From Calditrichota bacterium (GTDB taxonomy: Bacteria > Zhuqueibacterota > Zhuqueibacteria > Zhuqueibacterales > Geothermadaptataceae): DNA of 64,000 nt. The notes beneath the pieces are model-generated. The model saw only the letters and a list, made by a program, of their open reading frames with translations. It was not told where the DNA came from and searched no databases. The position numbers and the translations under genes were made by a program. Below, in pieces: positions 62,900 through 64,000 of this stretch. The stretch is taken from positions 248,001-312,000 of the forward strand of contig QQUE01000004.1 of the NCBI GenBank assembly GCA_008501765.1, written 5' to 3'. Positions within the stretch are counted from its first letter, which is position 1. The number at the start of each line of letters is the position of its first letter.

Positions 62900-64000
62900 A
62901 TGCGAATTGCGAGCAAAATAAAGTGGCTATTCACTGCCATGATTATTTATTTATTCTTGAAGTCAATACCCGCCGTTCACTCTCAAAACAATGATGAATT
63001 TAAACAAGTGATAGATTATGCGATCACAGCAAAAGATTCAGCCGATATGGTTATCAGTGCATCCGGAGATCAGTTTTATGCCAGCAACCAGGGCTCTGAC
63101 CAATCAATTATATTGCAATGGACTGTATCGCAGCCCATCTTGTTGGGTGGATGGGTATACTCCCATGTCTATGTCGATGACGTAGAAATTACAGAGTGGG
63201 CGACAAAAGAATACATGTCGTACGGATTTAAAAAAACCTACACAAAATTTTGGGAAACGGAACCTTACACTGCCCACCGGTTAAAAGTTGTTCGAATTGC
63301 GACAGATCTTTTTGGCGGCAATCGTAAGGAATACGTCATGCGCAGAGACCGTAGAACGGAACCCCTGCGGGCGCCTTACTCTGTCGGCGCACATGTTTGG
63401 GTAGATTCCATTGCAAAAGATCCCTGGAATCAGCAAGTAACATTATTCAATCCGAGCGACAAATTTATTAATATTACCTGGTACAAAGGCTCATACCAAC
63501 CGGATTCATTACTGACTTATCTAATCTATAAAAATGGGGCGTTTTACCATGAGCATACACTTCCCTATAATTTTATCGTCACTGGAAACACCACTCCCGA
63601 TACTGAAGATGAGTGGGCTGTCCAGGCCAGCTATAAAAACGGCCAGCACAGATCCGTCCGTGTTCGATCGCGCGCTCGAACTTCGCCATTAAGAGCGCCG
63701 GAGAAATTTATCGCATCTAAAGATACGACGAACGATTTTATCCGATTGAGTTGGGATAACAAATCGCACTGGGCGACGCAAATAAATATTTACCGGGAGG
63801 GGGTGCACATCGACAGCGTCGATGCTTTTGAACACGAAGAGTATTTTGACTATGCGATTAAACCCGGAAAGGAATATAATTATTACCTGACTGCTTATGT
63901 CGATAATGAATTAATCACAATTGAGTCGGAACCGACGGATGTGCAGCAAGGGCGCACAGCATTTATTAAAGCGACAGACGGAGAGATTGTTGGCGGAAAA
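62900..64000 (+). CDS. Secreted fibronectin-III-like protein, cut by the window end
   Basis: The reading frame is open from ATG 62900 to the end of the window (367 codons, no stop). Signal peptide (LFTAMIIYLFLKSIPAVHSQ), then about 240 residues without an assigned domain, with YVMRRDRRTEPLRAPYSVGA and later PLRAPEKFIASKD. A fibronectin type III-like module is probable at about 270-350 (IRLSWDNKSHWATQINIYRE, YNYYLTAYVDN). GAGG is about ten bases upstream. The C-terminus, and so any sorting domain, lies outside. Confidence 0.75.
   Translation, partial: MRIASKIKWLFTAMIIYLFLKSIPAVHSQNNDEFKQVIDYAITAKDSADMVISASGDQFYASNQGSDQSIILQWTVSQPILLGGWVYSHVYVDDVEITEWATKEYMSYGFKKTYTKFWETEPYTAHRLKVVRIATDLFGGNRKEYVMRRDRRTEPLRAPYSVGAHVWVDSIAKDPWNQQVTLFNPSDKFINITWYKGSYQPDSLLTYLIYKNGAFYHEHTLPYNFIVTGNTTPDTEDEWAVQASYKNGQHRSVRVRSRARTSPLRAPEKFIASKDTTNDFIRLSWDNKSHWATQINIYREGVHIDSVDAFEHEEYFDYAIKPGKEYNYYLTAYVDNELITIESEPTDVQQGRTAFIKATDGEIVGGK

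Overview
The window looks like a chromosome piece from a Gram-negative bacterium of the Fibrobacterota-Chlorobiota-Bacteroidota group or a neighbour such as Calditrichota, KSB1 or Ignavibacteria. The evidence is three secreted proteins with a C-terminal NYPNPFNP-type sorting domain (type IX secretion), a TonB receptor with a carboxypeptidase-like N-domain next to a DUF4249-type lipoprotein, many outer-membrane barrels and lipoproteins, and intergenic hairpin repeats in most gaps. This placement is an inference; no rRNA, tRNA or marker gene is present to settle it.

Layout. 0.1-7.3 kb: a leftward surface-polysaccharide cluster (GNAT-like protein, APH-type kinase fusion, thymidylate-kinase-like protein, flippase, O-antigen ligase/polymerase). 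7.5-13.9 kb: two paralogous secreted proteins, only one with a sorting domain, and a heparinase II/III-like polysaccharide lyase. 14.3-18.3 kb: a MacA/MacB-like exporter (adaptor plus two permeases) without an ATPase gene. 18.3-20.1 kb: a 52-residue DUF5989-type membrane microprotein, a GrpB-family protein and a DUF4846 protein. 20.4-26.6 kb: a TetR-controlled operon (regulator, outer-membrane protein, ABC ATPase, two permeases, LolA-like protein). 27.2-31.2 kb: a BNR-type secreted protein and four small rightmost-to-left genes including a heavy-metal-binding lipoprotein. 31.7-35.6 kb: TonB receptor and DUF4249-like lipoprotein separated by a triple tandem repeat. 36.1-37.9 kb: an AT-rich type II restriction-modification module. 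38.4-46.5 kb: pyruvate dehydrogenase E1, E2 and E3, then a homoaconitase-like enzyme. 46.8-50.0 kb, leftward: a dipeptidyl peptidase IV-like protease and a Tat-exported aldo/keto reductase. 50.3-54.0 kb: a probable zinc (or manganese) uptake operon. 54.1-64.0 kb: secreted or surface proteins (four-repeat type IX cargo, lipoprotein carbonic anhydrase, barrel lipoprotein, HEAT-repeat lipoprotein, 14-repeat propeller type IX cargo, and a secreted protein cut by the window end).

The most interesting locus is the restriction-modification module. A controller-protein-like helix-turn-helix is fused to a PD-(D/E)xK endonuclease, and a near-canonical C-box operator (GACTTATAGTC and GACTTATTGTC) lies just upstream, so the endonuclease may repress or activate its own gene. 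Second is an in-frame, tandemly duplicated intergenic-type palindrome inside the N-terminus of the LolA-like gene, a protein-coding capture of a genomic repeat. Third is a pair of homologous promoter-leader segments, spaced identically, ahead of two secreted-protein genes.

No CRISPR array, insertion sequence, integrase, tRNA or rRNA was seen.
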